Origin: Lachnospiraceae bacterium
GTDB lineage: Bacteria; Bacillota; Clostridia; Lachnospirales; Lachnospiraceae
NCBI GenBank assembly: GCA_900766815.1
Contig: CAAFWV010000035.1
Coordinates: 1 to 16,404, forward strand
Direction of reading: 5' to 3'
Length of the DNA stretch: 16,404 bases
A program made the translations under genes and the position numbers. The notes under the pieces were generated by a model. It worked only from the letters and a program-made list of their open reading frames with translations. It was not told the DNA's origin and searched no databases. Shown here one piece after another: positions 1 to 6,804 of this stretch (positions are counted from its first letter, which is position 1; every line of letters begins with the position of its first letter).

Positions 1-1
1 A

Positions 2-139
2 TGTGTATGTAATCTTGCTGCAGGCATGACAGACAATCCGCTTACACATGAAGAGGTTCAGGCTGCTGCCAATGAGGCTGCACCTAAGTTCAAGAAGCTG
101 CTGACTGAATCGGTTAAGAGATTCGGCGAGGTATTATAA
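2..139 (+). CDS. Purine-nucleoside phosphorylase, C-terminal end (partial)
   Basis: The first 45 codons visible are open in the frame ending at TAA 137-139. They contain a CNLAAGMTDNPLTHEEV stretch followed by an amphipathic helix rich in Ala and Lys. The N-(L/M)AAG-(M/I)-x3-PL-(S/T)-HEEV pattern is characteristic of the C-terminus of bacterial trimeric purine-nucleoside phosphorylases (PunA/PNP), which phosphorolyse inosine and guanosine to the free base plus ribose-1-phosphate. The start lies upstream of the window. The stop is 14 nt before the next gene, a probable MTA/SAH deaminase, which fits a purine-salvage operon: deaminated nucleosides would be substrates for a phosphorylase. Only the tail is visible, so the exact subfamily cannot be fixed. 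Confidence 0.82.
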   Translation, partial: CVCNLAAGMTDNPLTHEEVQAAANEAAPKFKKLLTESVKRFGEVL

Positions 140-153
140 TTACGGAGAATGGA

Positions 154-1422
154 ATGAGAATAAGATTTTATAACGCAAGAATCCTCACCATGAGGGAGAA
201 TGAGGATATCTTCACAGGAGAACTTCATACAGAAGGCAACAGAATCACATATGTGGGCCACAGCGAGGATGCTCCGGAGGGAGACTTCTTCAGAGAGATA
301 GACTGTAAGGGCAATGTACTTATGCCGGGCTTTAAGAACTGTCATACACATTCCGGAATGACAGCCTTCAGGTCTCTTGCAGATGACCTGAATCTTCAGG
401 ACTGGCTTAATAATGAGATATTCCCAAGAGAAGCCAAGATGAGCGGAGAGGACTGTTATATTCTAACCAAGCTTGCAATCCTTGAATACCTGACAAGTGG
501 TGTAACCTCCATCCAGGATATGTACCTGACACCCGAGACCATAGCCGATGCCTGCGCTGAGATGGGCATGCGCTGTGAACTCGTATCGGGCTTAAATAAG
601 TTCGGTCCGACACTGGATGTTCTTGAGAGAAGATATAATGAATTAAATGGCAGGAATCCTCTTATCGGCTTCAAGATGGGTGTTCATGCGGAATATACCT
701 GTGATAAGGAATTGCTTCAGAACGTATCAAAGCTCATACATAAATATGAGGCACCTCTCTATGTACATATGTCAGAGACTAAGACTGAGGTAGATGAATG
801 TATCGGAAGATACGGTATGACACCGGTTGCCTTCTTCGACAGCCTCGGACTCTTTGATTTCGGCGGAGTAATATACCATGGAGTTTGGACCACTGATGAA
901 GATATGGAGATTATGCTTAAGAGAAATATCGGTGTTGTTACCAACCCTGCCTCCAATCTTAAGTTAGCAAGCGGTATAGCACCGATAGATAAGTATCTGA
1001 AGAAGGGTATAACCGTCGGAATAGGAACAGACGGACCAAGCTCTAATAATGCTCTTGATATGTTCAGGGAGATGTATCTGGTTACAGCCCTTGCCAAGGT
1101 AAGGGAGATGGACCCTCTTGCGGTTCCGGCACCCGAGGTGCTTAAGATGGCTACAGTTAACGGAGCCAAATTACAGGAACAGCCCGATACTGATATTCTG
1201 GCTAAGGGCAAGCTAGCTGATATCATTATGCTTGACATGAATATGCCCAACATGCAGCCAATTCTTAATATACCCAACAATATTGTCTACAGCGGCTGCA
1301 AGAGCAATGTGAAGATGACCATGATTGACGGTGTTATCCTCTATGAGGACGGCAGATTCGCAGGCGTCGATGTTGAGGAAATATACAGTGAAGCAAGTGC
1401 TGTAATGGAGAAGCTTAAGTAG
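154..1422 (+). CDS. Amidohydrolase, probable 5-methylthioadenosine/S-adenosylhomocysteine deaminase
   Basis: A 422-residue cytoplasmic amidohydrolase of the TrzA/AtzA/MtaD branch, predicted to deaminate the adenine ring of MTA and SAH using one bound metal. Residues that fit the family: HTH at 64-66 (metal ligands), His178, HMSE at 205-208 (metal His205 and catalytic Glu208), His242 in YHGVW, and Asp293 in GTDGPSSNN. The N-terminal beta-strand segment (NARILTM) and the C-terminal segment (GKLADIIMLD, about 397 on) form the usual composite beta-sandwich. Length is typical (420-440). The ATG at 154 follows a CGGAGAA site at 143-149; an ATG at 149 runs straight into a stop. The next gene starts within the final base of the stop codon, so they are probably one operon with the upstream phosphorylase. 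Other nucleobase deaminases such as guanine deaminase belong to the same superfamily, so the substrate is inferred. Confidence 0.8.
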   Translation: MRIRFYNARILTMRENEDIFTGELHTEGNRITYVGHSEDAPEGDFFREIDCKGNVLMPGFKNCHTHSGMTAFRSLADDLNLQDWLNNEIFPREAKMSGEDCYILTKLAILEYLTSGVTSIQDMYLTPETIADACAEMGMRCELVSGLNKFGPTLDVLERRYNELNGRNPLIGFKMGVHAEYTCDKELLQNVSKLIHKYEAPLYVHMSETKTEVDECIGRYGMTPVAFFDSLGLFDFGGVIYHGVWTTDEDMEIMLKRNIGVVTNPASNLKLASGIAPIDKYLKKGITVGIGTDGPSSNNALDMFREMYLVTALAKVREMDPLAVPAPEVLKMATVNGAKLQEQPDTDILAKGKLADIIMLDMNMPNMQPILNIPNNIVYSGCKSNVKMTMIDGVILYEDGRFAGVDVEEIYSEASAVMEKLK

Positions 1423-3098
1423 TGGACAAGCTGATGTTTTTGGTTATTGTCGCAATAATTCTTGCGGCAATGGCAATTTATGGATATATTTCCGAGAAAA
1501 AACTGAATGATTACATTATTCGTAAGCTTAAGAAATCCTTTGGTGAGCCTGCAGGCAGGGAATGGAAGAGCGGTGAATTCATACATGTGCCCGGATATTC
1601 CAGGAATCATGAAACTGAGTTTACAATAGATGATATTACCTGGAATGACTTAAATATGGATGATATCTTCGGTAAGCTTAATTATACCCTTTCATCCGCA
1701 GGTGAAGAATATCTGTATTACCTTCTTAGGAATCCTTCGCTGTCTTCTGACGGCAGGGACAGCTTCGAAGAGAAGATTGAGCATTTCAGGACGGATAATG
1801 ACAGAAGACTTGCCCTGCAGCTGGCTCTACTTAAGTGCGGCAAGACGGGAAAATACAGCATCTATGATTATCTTAATAATCTGAGTAATATTGATAACCT
1901 GAATCCCAACAAGGATTATTTTTTGCTTATCCTGTATGCTCTTTCCGTAGCGGTAATGCTTATTAACTTCAATGTGGGAATAGTAATCTTTGTCTGCGTG
2001 CTTATCTATGGCGGTGTATCCTACTTCGCGATTAAGAAGAAAATAGAGCCGTATATCATAAGCTTTGCCTACGTATTCAGGCTTATTAATTACAGTAATA
2101 CCATTATTGCGATTAAGGATGACTTCATTAGGGAGGAGCAGGATAAGCTACGGGAGAATGTAAGTAAGTTCAAGCGATTTTCCCTTATGTCGGATCTGGT
2201 TATGGGGATAAACCGTACACCGGGTAATCCGATTGAGATTGTGGTTGAGTACATAAGGATGTTCTTCCATCTTGATATCATCAAGTTCTTCCAGATGAGG
2301 AATGAGATTAAGAGTAGAATAGATGATATTGACGAGCTGATAACCATTATCGGTTCGTTGGATGCGACAGTGGCAATTGCCATGTACAGGGAATATGTGA
2401 AGGACTACTGTGTGCCCGAGTTTGGTAACGAGGGTATGAAGGCTGAGGGGTTATATCATCCGCTGCTTACTGACCCGGTTGCTAATGATATAGACTTAAC
2501 TAAGGGTATTATCCTTACAGGCTCCAACGCCTCAGGTAAGTCAACAATGCTTAAGACCATTACGGTTGCGGCAATCATGGCGCAGTCGGTTAATACGGTT
2601 ACTGCGGCTTCTTACAGTGCACCTGCATATAAGATATATACATCCCTATCGCTTAAGGATGATATTATTAGCGGTGACAGCTATTATATGCGTGAGATTA
2701 AGGCCCTTAAGCGCATAATTGATGCAGGAGAGGGAAGTGACAGGCCGGTTCTTGCGGCGGTTGATGAGGTTCTGAGAGGAACCAATACGATTGAGAGAAT
2801 TGCTTCATCCTTTGTCATCTTGAAGAATATGTCTAAGGTTAAGGGGCTGGTGCTTGCGGCGACCCATGATTATGAGCTTGCAAGCATGCTTGATGAGCTC
2901 TATGACAATTATCACTTTGAGGAGACGATTAGGGGCAATGATATCAGCTTCGCTTACAAGATGCTTAAGGGCATGGCCACAAGCAGGAATGCGATTAAGC
3001 TTCTGGAAATCACAGGCTATGACAGTGAGATAATCAGGGAAGCCAATGAGATGTCCATGAATTTGGAGAAGGGAGAACTGAGTGTTGGACTTCGTTAA
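1422..3098 (+). CDS. Membrane-anchored MutS-like ATPase
   Basis: A 558-residue protein with a C-terminal MutS-type ABC ATPase: Walker A GSNASGKST (367-375), ST-type signature SGDSYYMREI (417-426), Walker B ending in DEVLRGTN (448-455), and switch His482 in ATHDYE. Upstream is a MutS core/lever-like helical part (about 75-340). The mismatch-recognition and connector domains of true MutS (about 850 residues) are absent. Instead there is an N-terminal hydrophobic helix (5-23) and a hydrophobic pair (about 166-203), suggesting membrane attachment. It is therefore unlikely to be the mismatch-repair MutS; its role is unknown. The GTG start at 1422 overlaps the previous stop by one base and has GGAG at 1407-1410; an in-frame ATG at 1434 lacks a well-placed site. 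Its 3' end overlaps rnhA by 17 bp, implying coupled translation. Confidence 0.85.
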   Translation: MDKLMFLVIVAIILAAMAIYGYISEKKLNDYIIRKLKKSFGEPAGREWKSGEFIHVPGYSRNHETEFTIDDITWNDLNMDDIFGKLNYTLSSAGEEYLYYLLRNPSLSSDGRDSFEEKIEHFRTDNDRRLALQLALLKCGKTGKYSIYDYLNNLSNIDNLNPNKDYFLLILYALSVAVMLINFNVGIVIFVCVLIYGGVSYFAIKKKIEPYIISFAYVFRLINYSNTIIAIKDDFIREEQDKLRENVSKFKRFSLMSDLVMGINRTPGNPIEIVVEYIRMFFHLDIIKFFQMRNEIKSRIDDIDELITIIGSLDATVAIAMYREYVKDYCVPEFGNEGMKAEGLYHPLLTDPVANDIDLTKGIILTGSNASGKSTMLKTITVAAIMAQSVNTVTAASYSAPAYKIYTSLSLKDDIISGDSYYMREIKALKRIIDAGEGSDRPVLAAVDEVLRGTNTIERIASSFVILKNMSKVKGLVLAATHDYELASMLDELYDNYHFEETIRGNDISFAYKMLKGMATSRNAIKLLEITGYDSEIIREANEMSMNLEKGELSVGLR

Positions 3099-3576
3099 GA
3101 TATACTCAGACGGCTCTGCCAGGGGCAATCCGAACGGACCCGGCGGATTCGGTACTATTCTTGAATATACCGATAAGGCAGGCAACTTACATACCAGGGA
3201 ATACAGTGCAGGCTTTGTCAGGACCACCAATAACAGAATGGAGCTTATGGGTGTGATTACGGGGCTTGAGCATCTGACTAAGTCCTGCAGGGTAGAGGTT
3301 ATAAGCGATTCACAATATGTCTGCAAGGCCTTCAATGAGCATTGGATAGATGGCTGGATTAAGGCAGGACTCAGACAGGGAACCAATAAGAAGGTTAAGA
3401 ATCCGGACCTCTGGAACAGACTGCTTGATGCGATGGAAGGACATGAGGTTAGCTTTACCTGGGTTAAGGGTCATGCAGGACATGAGCAGAATGAAAGATG
3501 TGATAAGCTTGCCACAGCTGCCGCAGACGGTGATAACCTTTTTACGGATGAATATTATATGAGTACAGTCGGTTGA
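3082..3576 (+). CDS. rnhA: Ribonuclease HI
   Basis: A 164-residue RNase HI, which cleaves the RNA strand of RNA-DNA hybrids (R-loops, lagging-strand primers) in the cytoplasm with two metal ions. The four catalytic acids are visible: Asp10 in YSDGSARGNPGP-like context, Glu54 in NNRMELMG, Asp76 in VISDSQYV and Asp141 in ERCDKLA; His131 in WVKGHAGH corresponds to the mobile catalytic histidine. The basic-protrusion region (about 84-107, GWIKAGLRQGTNKK) is present, as in the E. coli enzyme. Length is normal for the family. The GTG start at 3082 sits 6 nt after GGGAG (3071-3075); a TTG follows as the next codon. It lies inside the end of the MutS-like gene, so its translation is probably coupled to that gene. 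A candidate promoter for the next gene overlaps its stop codon. Confidence 0.96.
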   Translation: MLDFVKIYSDGSARGNPNGPGGFGTILEYTDKAGNLHTREYSAGFVRTTNNRMELMGVITGLEHLTKSCRVEVISDSQYVCKAFNEHWIDGWIKAGLRQGTNKKVKNPDLWNRLLDAMEGHEVSFTWVKGHAGHEQNERCDKLATAAADGDNLFTDEYYMSTVG

Positions 3577-3601
3577 CGTTTATACCAAATAAGGATAATA
3601 T
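3573..3601 (+). promoter_or_regulatory. Candidate sigma-70-type promoter for the small membrane protein
   Basis: TTGACG at 3573-3578 (5 of 6 to the -35 consensus) overlaps the rnhA stop codon. Two -10 readings are possible: GATAAT at 3594-3599 (5 of 6, 15-nt spacer) or TAATAT at 3596-3601 (4 of 6, 17-nt spacer). Transcription would start about 20 nt before the ATG at 3632. Assigned by eye only. Confidence 0.45.
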
Positions 3602-3631
3602 TATCGGTGAAGAAACTACTTGGAGGGACAG

Positions 3632-3808
3632 ATGGCTTTTATTAATTCATTTTTATCATATTTACTGGTTTATGTTGTATTCATTGTATGCATAGTTGCT
3701 GCCGTACTTCTGGGAATCAGATACAGGAAGTATAAGGATGCTAAGAAGAGTGTGGCAGAGAGCATTGAGACCGTAGATACAGGCGATACTATTCCTACAG
3801 AGTCTTGA
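3632..3808 (+). CDS. Small single-span membrane protein of unknown function (58 aa)
   Basis: A 58-residue protein: short N-terminus (MAFINSFLSY), one long hydrophobic helix (about residues 8-29, YLLVYVVFIVCIVAAVLLGI), then a basic juxtamembrane patch (RYRKYKDAKK) and an acidic, Thr/Ser-rich tail. By the positive-inside rule the C-terminal tail faces the cytoplasm. The start is set by GGAGGG at 3622-3627, four bases before the ATG; a TTG at 3620 would extend it by four residues but overlaps the ribosome binding site. It has its own candidate promoter and a strong terminator, so it is probably a monocistronic, real gene. I recall similar tiny Lachnospiraceae proteins carrying the meaningless label 'vanadium nitrogenase'; nothing here supports such an activity. 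I do not know its function. Confidence 0.75.
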   Translation: MAFINSFLSYLLVYVVFIVCIVAAVLLGIRYRKYKDAKKSVAESIETVDTGDTIPTES

Positions 3809-3854
3809 TTCTTAGGAGACCTGGAATACATTAGCCGAAATATACGCCGGATTG

Positions 3855-3883
3855 AAGGAGTTGTCTTAGACAACTCCTTTTTT
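3855..3883 (+). terminator. Rho-independent terminator after the small membrane protein gene
   Basis: A perfect 11-bp stem, AAGGAGTTGTC (3855-3865) with GACAACTCCTT (3869-3879), a TTA loop and a run of T through 3883. The A/T flanks could also terminate from the other strand, but no minus-strand gene is nearby. It separates the upstream operon from the two-component genes. Confidence 0.92.
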
Positions 3884-3916
3884 AATAAAGTCTTAATAGA
3901 ATTGTCTATGTAATAT

Positions 3917-3944
3917 TTGATTTTGGATGTTTTACTTATATAGA
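3917..3944 (+). promoter_or_regulatory. Candidate promoter for the two-component operon
   Basis: TTGATT (3917-3922) and TATAGA (3939-3944) are separated by 16 nt and lie between the upstream terminator and the response-regulator gene. The -10 overlaps the right arm of an imperfect inverted repeat, GTCTATGTAA (3904-3913) with TTATATAGAC (3936-3945), one mismatch, which could be an operator. Both are seen by eye; binding of the regulator to its own promoter is speculation. Confidence 0.4.
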
Positions 3945-3966
3945 CTTAAGTTAGAAGGAGGTCCTG

Positions 3967-4665
3967 ATGACCAAGATATTAGTATGTGATGATGATAAGG
4001 AAATAGTTGATGCGATTGAGATGTTCCTAATGCAGGAGAACATGAGCGCAGTTAAGGCATACGACGGAGCGGAGGCTATTGCGAAGCTCAAAGAGGACAA
4101 TGAGATTAAGCTTCTGATTATGGATATCATGATGCCGGGACTAGACGGTATCCATGCCTGTATGGAGATAAGAAAGTTCAGCTCCCTCCCGATTATCTTC
4201 CTGTCGGCCAAGTCTGAGGATGTGGACAAGATACTGGGCTTAAATATCGGTGCGGATGACTATGTGACCAAGCCCTTCAATGCCTTAGAGCTTATGGCGA
4301 GGGTGAAAAGCAACCTCAGAAGATACACGAGTCTGGGAAATGAGGTTGAGGTCAAAGAGAATGTCTATGTGACCGGAGGTCTGGTAATAAATGACGACAC
4401 CAAGGAGGTCACGGTTGATGGTGAGAATGTCAAGCTGACGCCCATCGAATACAACATTCTGCTTCTGCTTGTTAAGAACAAGGGCAAGGTCTTCTCCATC
4501 AATCAGATATATGAGAGTATCTGGGAGGAGGATGCAATCGGCGCCGATAATACCGTCGCGGTACATATCAGGCACATAAGAGAGAAGATAGAGATTAATC
4601 CCAAGGAACCCAAATATCTTAAGGTTGTCTGGGGCGTAGGATATAAGATAGAGAAGGATAATTGA
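3967..4665 (+). CDS. OmpR/VanR-family response regulator
   Basis: A 232-residue two-domain response regulator. The receiver domain (about 1-118) has the acidic triad Asp8-Asp9-Asp10, phospho-acceptor Asp53 in LLIMDIMMPG, Ser80 in the Thr/Ser switch position, and Lys102 in VTKPF. The C-terminal winged-helix DNA-binding domain (about 130-230) has the usual LTPIEYNILLLL start, the recognition-helix region DNTVAVHIRHIREKI, and the final GVGYKI wing. It would be phosphorylated by the kinase encoded one base downstream and bind promoter DNA. AAGGAGG at 3955-3961 lies five bases before the ATG, a near-perfect ribosome binding site. Its target genes are not evident; autoregulation is possible given the repeat in its promoter. 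The phosphorylation residues are intact. Confidence 0.93.
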   Translation: MTKILVCDDDKEIVDAIEMFLMQENMSAVKAYDGAEAIAKLKEDNEIKLLIMDIMMPGLDGIHACMEIRKFSSLPIIFLSAKSEDVDKILGLNIGADDYVTKPFNALELMARVKSNLRRYTSLGNEVEVKENVYVTGGLVINDDTKEVTVDGENVKLTPIEYNILLLLVKNKGKVFSINQIYESIWEEDAIGADNTVAVHIRHIREKIEINPKEPKYLKVVWGVGYKIEKDN

Positions 4666-4666
4666 T

Positions 4667-6745
4667 ATGAGATGTAAGAAAAAAACGGGAAATGCCATAT
4701 TGTCAGTGCTTATGTTCATATTGGCGGGAATTGCAACCGCCGGTCTGTATTATATTATTGTAAGCGGCTATATGAGCGTGAGTAAGGAGGGTATAACAGT
4801 AAGCCAGTATATTAAATACAGTGAATATAAGGGCGAGCCCTTCGAGGATACAAACCTCTTCACCAATGAACTCTATGGTGCCATCAATGACATCACGACT
4901 CTCTGCACCATGAGAGAGACCCTGGATGACAGTGACCGCTACAATATCGAGAATATGGATGATTATTCTACCGTTATGGACCTGTCAGACAGATATTCCA
5001 AGGGTCATACCAATGTCAAATACTGCTACCAGCTGGTGGATGATAAGGGAATCAAGGTTCGACACAGCAATGTCGGCGACAATATCACGACCATGAGCAC
5101 CGACGAGGTGACCAAATACTTCACATCCCTTGGTAAGTATATCTGCTTCAACCCTGATAAGGTTCAGATGGCGACCAATATTAACGATGCCATAGCAATT
5201 GAGGATATCCTTGGCAACTTCGATTACAACTTCGCGGAGGGCAGCCGTATCTGGATTGGTGTAGACACGGACTACCCGGCAGAGGACATTCTGAAGCTAA
5301 GCCATGATACCTATGCCGGTCTCTACAACAATTACTTCGAAGCCATCGCAATCTTTGCGGTAAGTATTATTCTGGTGCTTGTCATCTTCGTGCTTCTCAC
5401 AATCAATGCCGGCAAGGTTACGATAATCTATGAGGACGATACACGTGAAGATGTTGTAAAAAGCGCCCGTATTGACCATATCCCCGTCGAAATATTAGTT
5501 GTTGTAATTATACTTTCCTTGTTTGCGATGTCTCTGGGCAGTGAATATGCCCTGGATTATCTGATTAACGGAAGCCTAATTAAGTACAATTCAATAACTG
5601 CAATAGTACTTGCGGGAATAGCAGGCTTTGTAATCTGTGCGATTAAGGTCTTCCTGTATATGATCTTTGTAAGGAAGTTTAAATGCAAGCTCCTGTGGAA
5701 TACCTCGTTGTGCAAGCTGATAATAGATAAGTCTAAGCAGGCAGCCCTGGATCTCTATGATAACGGTTCGCTGGTAGTCAGAACCTGGCTTCCGTATCTG
5801 ATATTCTTAGCACTCAACCTGGTACTGGTGCTTCTGGGACTTACGGGAACTCTGATTGCCTTCATCATTGACATGTTTGTGGGTGTATGGCTCTATAATG
5901 AGTCCAAGGTCAGGAGCAAGATAGTGGATGGAATAGATGTCATTGCAGGCGGAGATGCCAAGCATAAGATTGACACTTCCGGTATGCATGGCTATAACCT
6001 AAACCTTGCAGAGGCTGTAAATAATATCGGTGACGGTATTGACAAGGCTGTATCTACTTCAATGAAGGATGAGAGGATGAAGGCCGACCTAATCACCAAT
6101 GTCAGCCATGATATCAAGACTCCTTTAACCTCAATAATTAATTATGTTGATTTGTTAAAAAGAGCGAATATTGAGGATGAGACTGCCCGTAGTTATATTG
6201 ATATTCTTGAGCAGAAATCACTCAGACTTAAGGCGCTTACCAACGACCTTGTTGAGATATCAAAGATTACCTCGGGTAATATAACCTTAGAGCTTGTAAA
6301 TCTTAATATGGTTGAGATGATAAACCAGGTTACCGGTGAATTCGATGAAAGATTTAAGGAGAAGAGCCTGACACCAATTCTCAATCTTCCCAAGGAGGAT
6401 GTGGTAATACATGCTGACGGACAGGCTCTCTATCGAATCCTTGAGAATCTCTATATCAATATCTATAAGTATGCCCTTCAGGGAACCAGAGTATATATTG
6501 ATCTACTGACAGGAGAGAATAAAGCAGAGCTCATTATCAGGAATATTTCCGCAGAGCCTGTGAAGCTTGATTCGGCTATGCTTACAGAGAGATTCATCCG
6601 TGGTGATATTTCAAGAGGAACAGAAGGCTCAGGACTTGGTCTCTCTATTGCCAAGAGTCTTGCAGAAGCTCAGAACGGCAGGCTGGATATAAGCCTTGAC
6701 GGTGACCTGTTCAAGGTTGTTGTGTCCTTCGATTTGATTGTATGA
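4667..6745 (+). CDS. Multi-span sensor histidine kinase
   Basis: A 692-residue membrane histidine kinase, partner of the response regulator whose stop is one base upstream (AAGGA at 4654-4658). Layout: basic N-terminus, TM1 (about 10-31), an extracytoplasmic sensor of about 190 residues (32-222), then further hydrophobic segments near 224-247, 272-291, 308-335 and a long one at 374-410 that may be two spans. A HAMP-like linker (about 411-470) leads to the HisKA H-box, SHDIKTPLTS, with phospho-acceptor His481. The ATPase domain has an N-box-like ENLYINIYKYA, an F-box-like RFIRGD and the G-box SGLGLSIAKS. The sensor resembles nothing I can name; it carries several Cys and charged residues. More spans than the usual two suggests sensing within or at the membrane, possibly of cell-envelope stress as for VanS/BceS-type kinases, but that is inference. 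Confidence 0.9.
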   Translation: MRCKKKTGNAILSVLMFILAGIATAGLYYIIVSGYMSVSKEGITVSQYIKYSEYKGEPFEDTNLFTNELYGAINDITTLCTMRETLDDSDRYNIENMDDYSTVMDLSDRYSKGHTNVKYCYQLVDDKGIKVRHSNVGDNITTMSTDEVTKYFTSLGKYICFNPDKVQMATNINDAIAIEDILGNFDYNFAEGSRIWIGVDTDYPAEDILKLSHDTYAGLYNNYFEAIAIFAVSIILVLVIFVLLTINAGKVTIIYEDDTREDVVKSARIDHIPVEILVVVIILSLFAMSLGSEYALDYLINGSLIKYNSITAIVLAGIAGFVICAIKVFLYMIFVRKFKCKLLWNTSLCKLIIDKSKQAALDLYDNGSLVVRTWLPYLIFLALNLVLVLLGLTGTLIAFIIDMFVGVWLYNESKVRSKIVDGIDVIAGGDAKHKIDTSGMHGYNLNLAEAVNNIGDGIDKAVSTSMKDERMKADLITNVSHDIKTPLTSIINYVDLLKRANIEDETARSYIDILEQKSLRLKALTNDLVEISKITSGNITLELVNLNMVEMINQVTGEFDERFKEKSLTPILNLPKEDVVIHADGQALYRILENLYINIYKYALQGTRVYIDLLTGENKAELIIRNISAEPVKLDSAMLTERFIRGDISRGTEGSGLGLSIAKSLAEAQNGRLDISLDGDLFKVVVSFDLIV

Positions 6746-6751
6746 TATAAT
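6743..6751 (+). promoter_or_regulatory. Candidate extended -10 promoter for prs
   Basis: TGATATAAT is a perfect match to the extended -10 consensus TGnTATAAT; its TG comes from the kinase stop codon. No good -35 hexamer is correctly spaced (TTGTGT at 6720-6725 is 20 nt away), which extended -10 promoters tolerate. Initiation would fall about 6757-6759, inside the left arm of the following hairpin. Confidence 0.45.
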
Positions 6752-6790
6752 TATTAGCGTTCATATTACTATGAACGCTAATACTGTTTT
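6752..6790 (+). terminator. Hairpin between the kinase and prs genes, likely terminator
   Basis: A perfect 13-bp stem, TATTAGCGTTCAT (6752-6764) and ATGAACGCTAATA (6771-6783), with an ATTACT loop and then ACTGTTTT. The T run is short and interrupted by a G, so termination may be partial. If the extended -10 just upstream is used, the same hairpin would be truncated or sit at the extreme 5' end of the prs message. Confidence 0.65.
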
Positions 6791-6804
6791 GAGGAGAATT
6801 CAGG

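Noticed and set aside
759..1280. Minus-strand open frame within the amidohydrolase gene
   Set aside because: Antisense to conserved metal-binding motifs; Ser/Ile-rich translation is typical of a shadow frame.
1422..3098. Canonical mismatch-repair MutS
   Set aside because: Far too short, lacks the recognition and connector domains, and has hydrophobic membrane-like segments.
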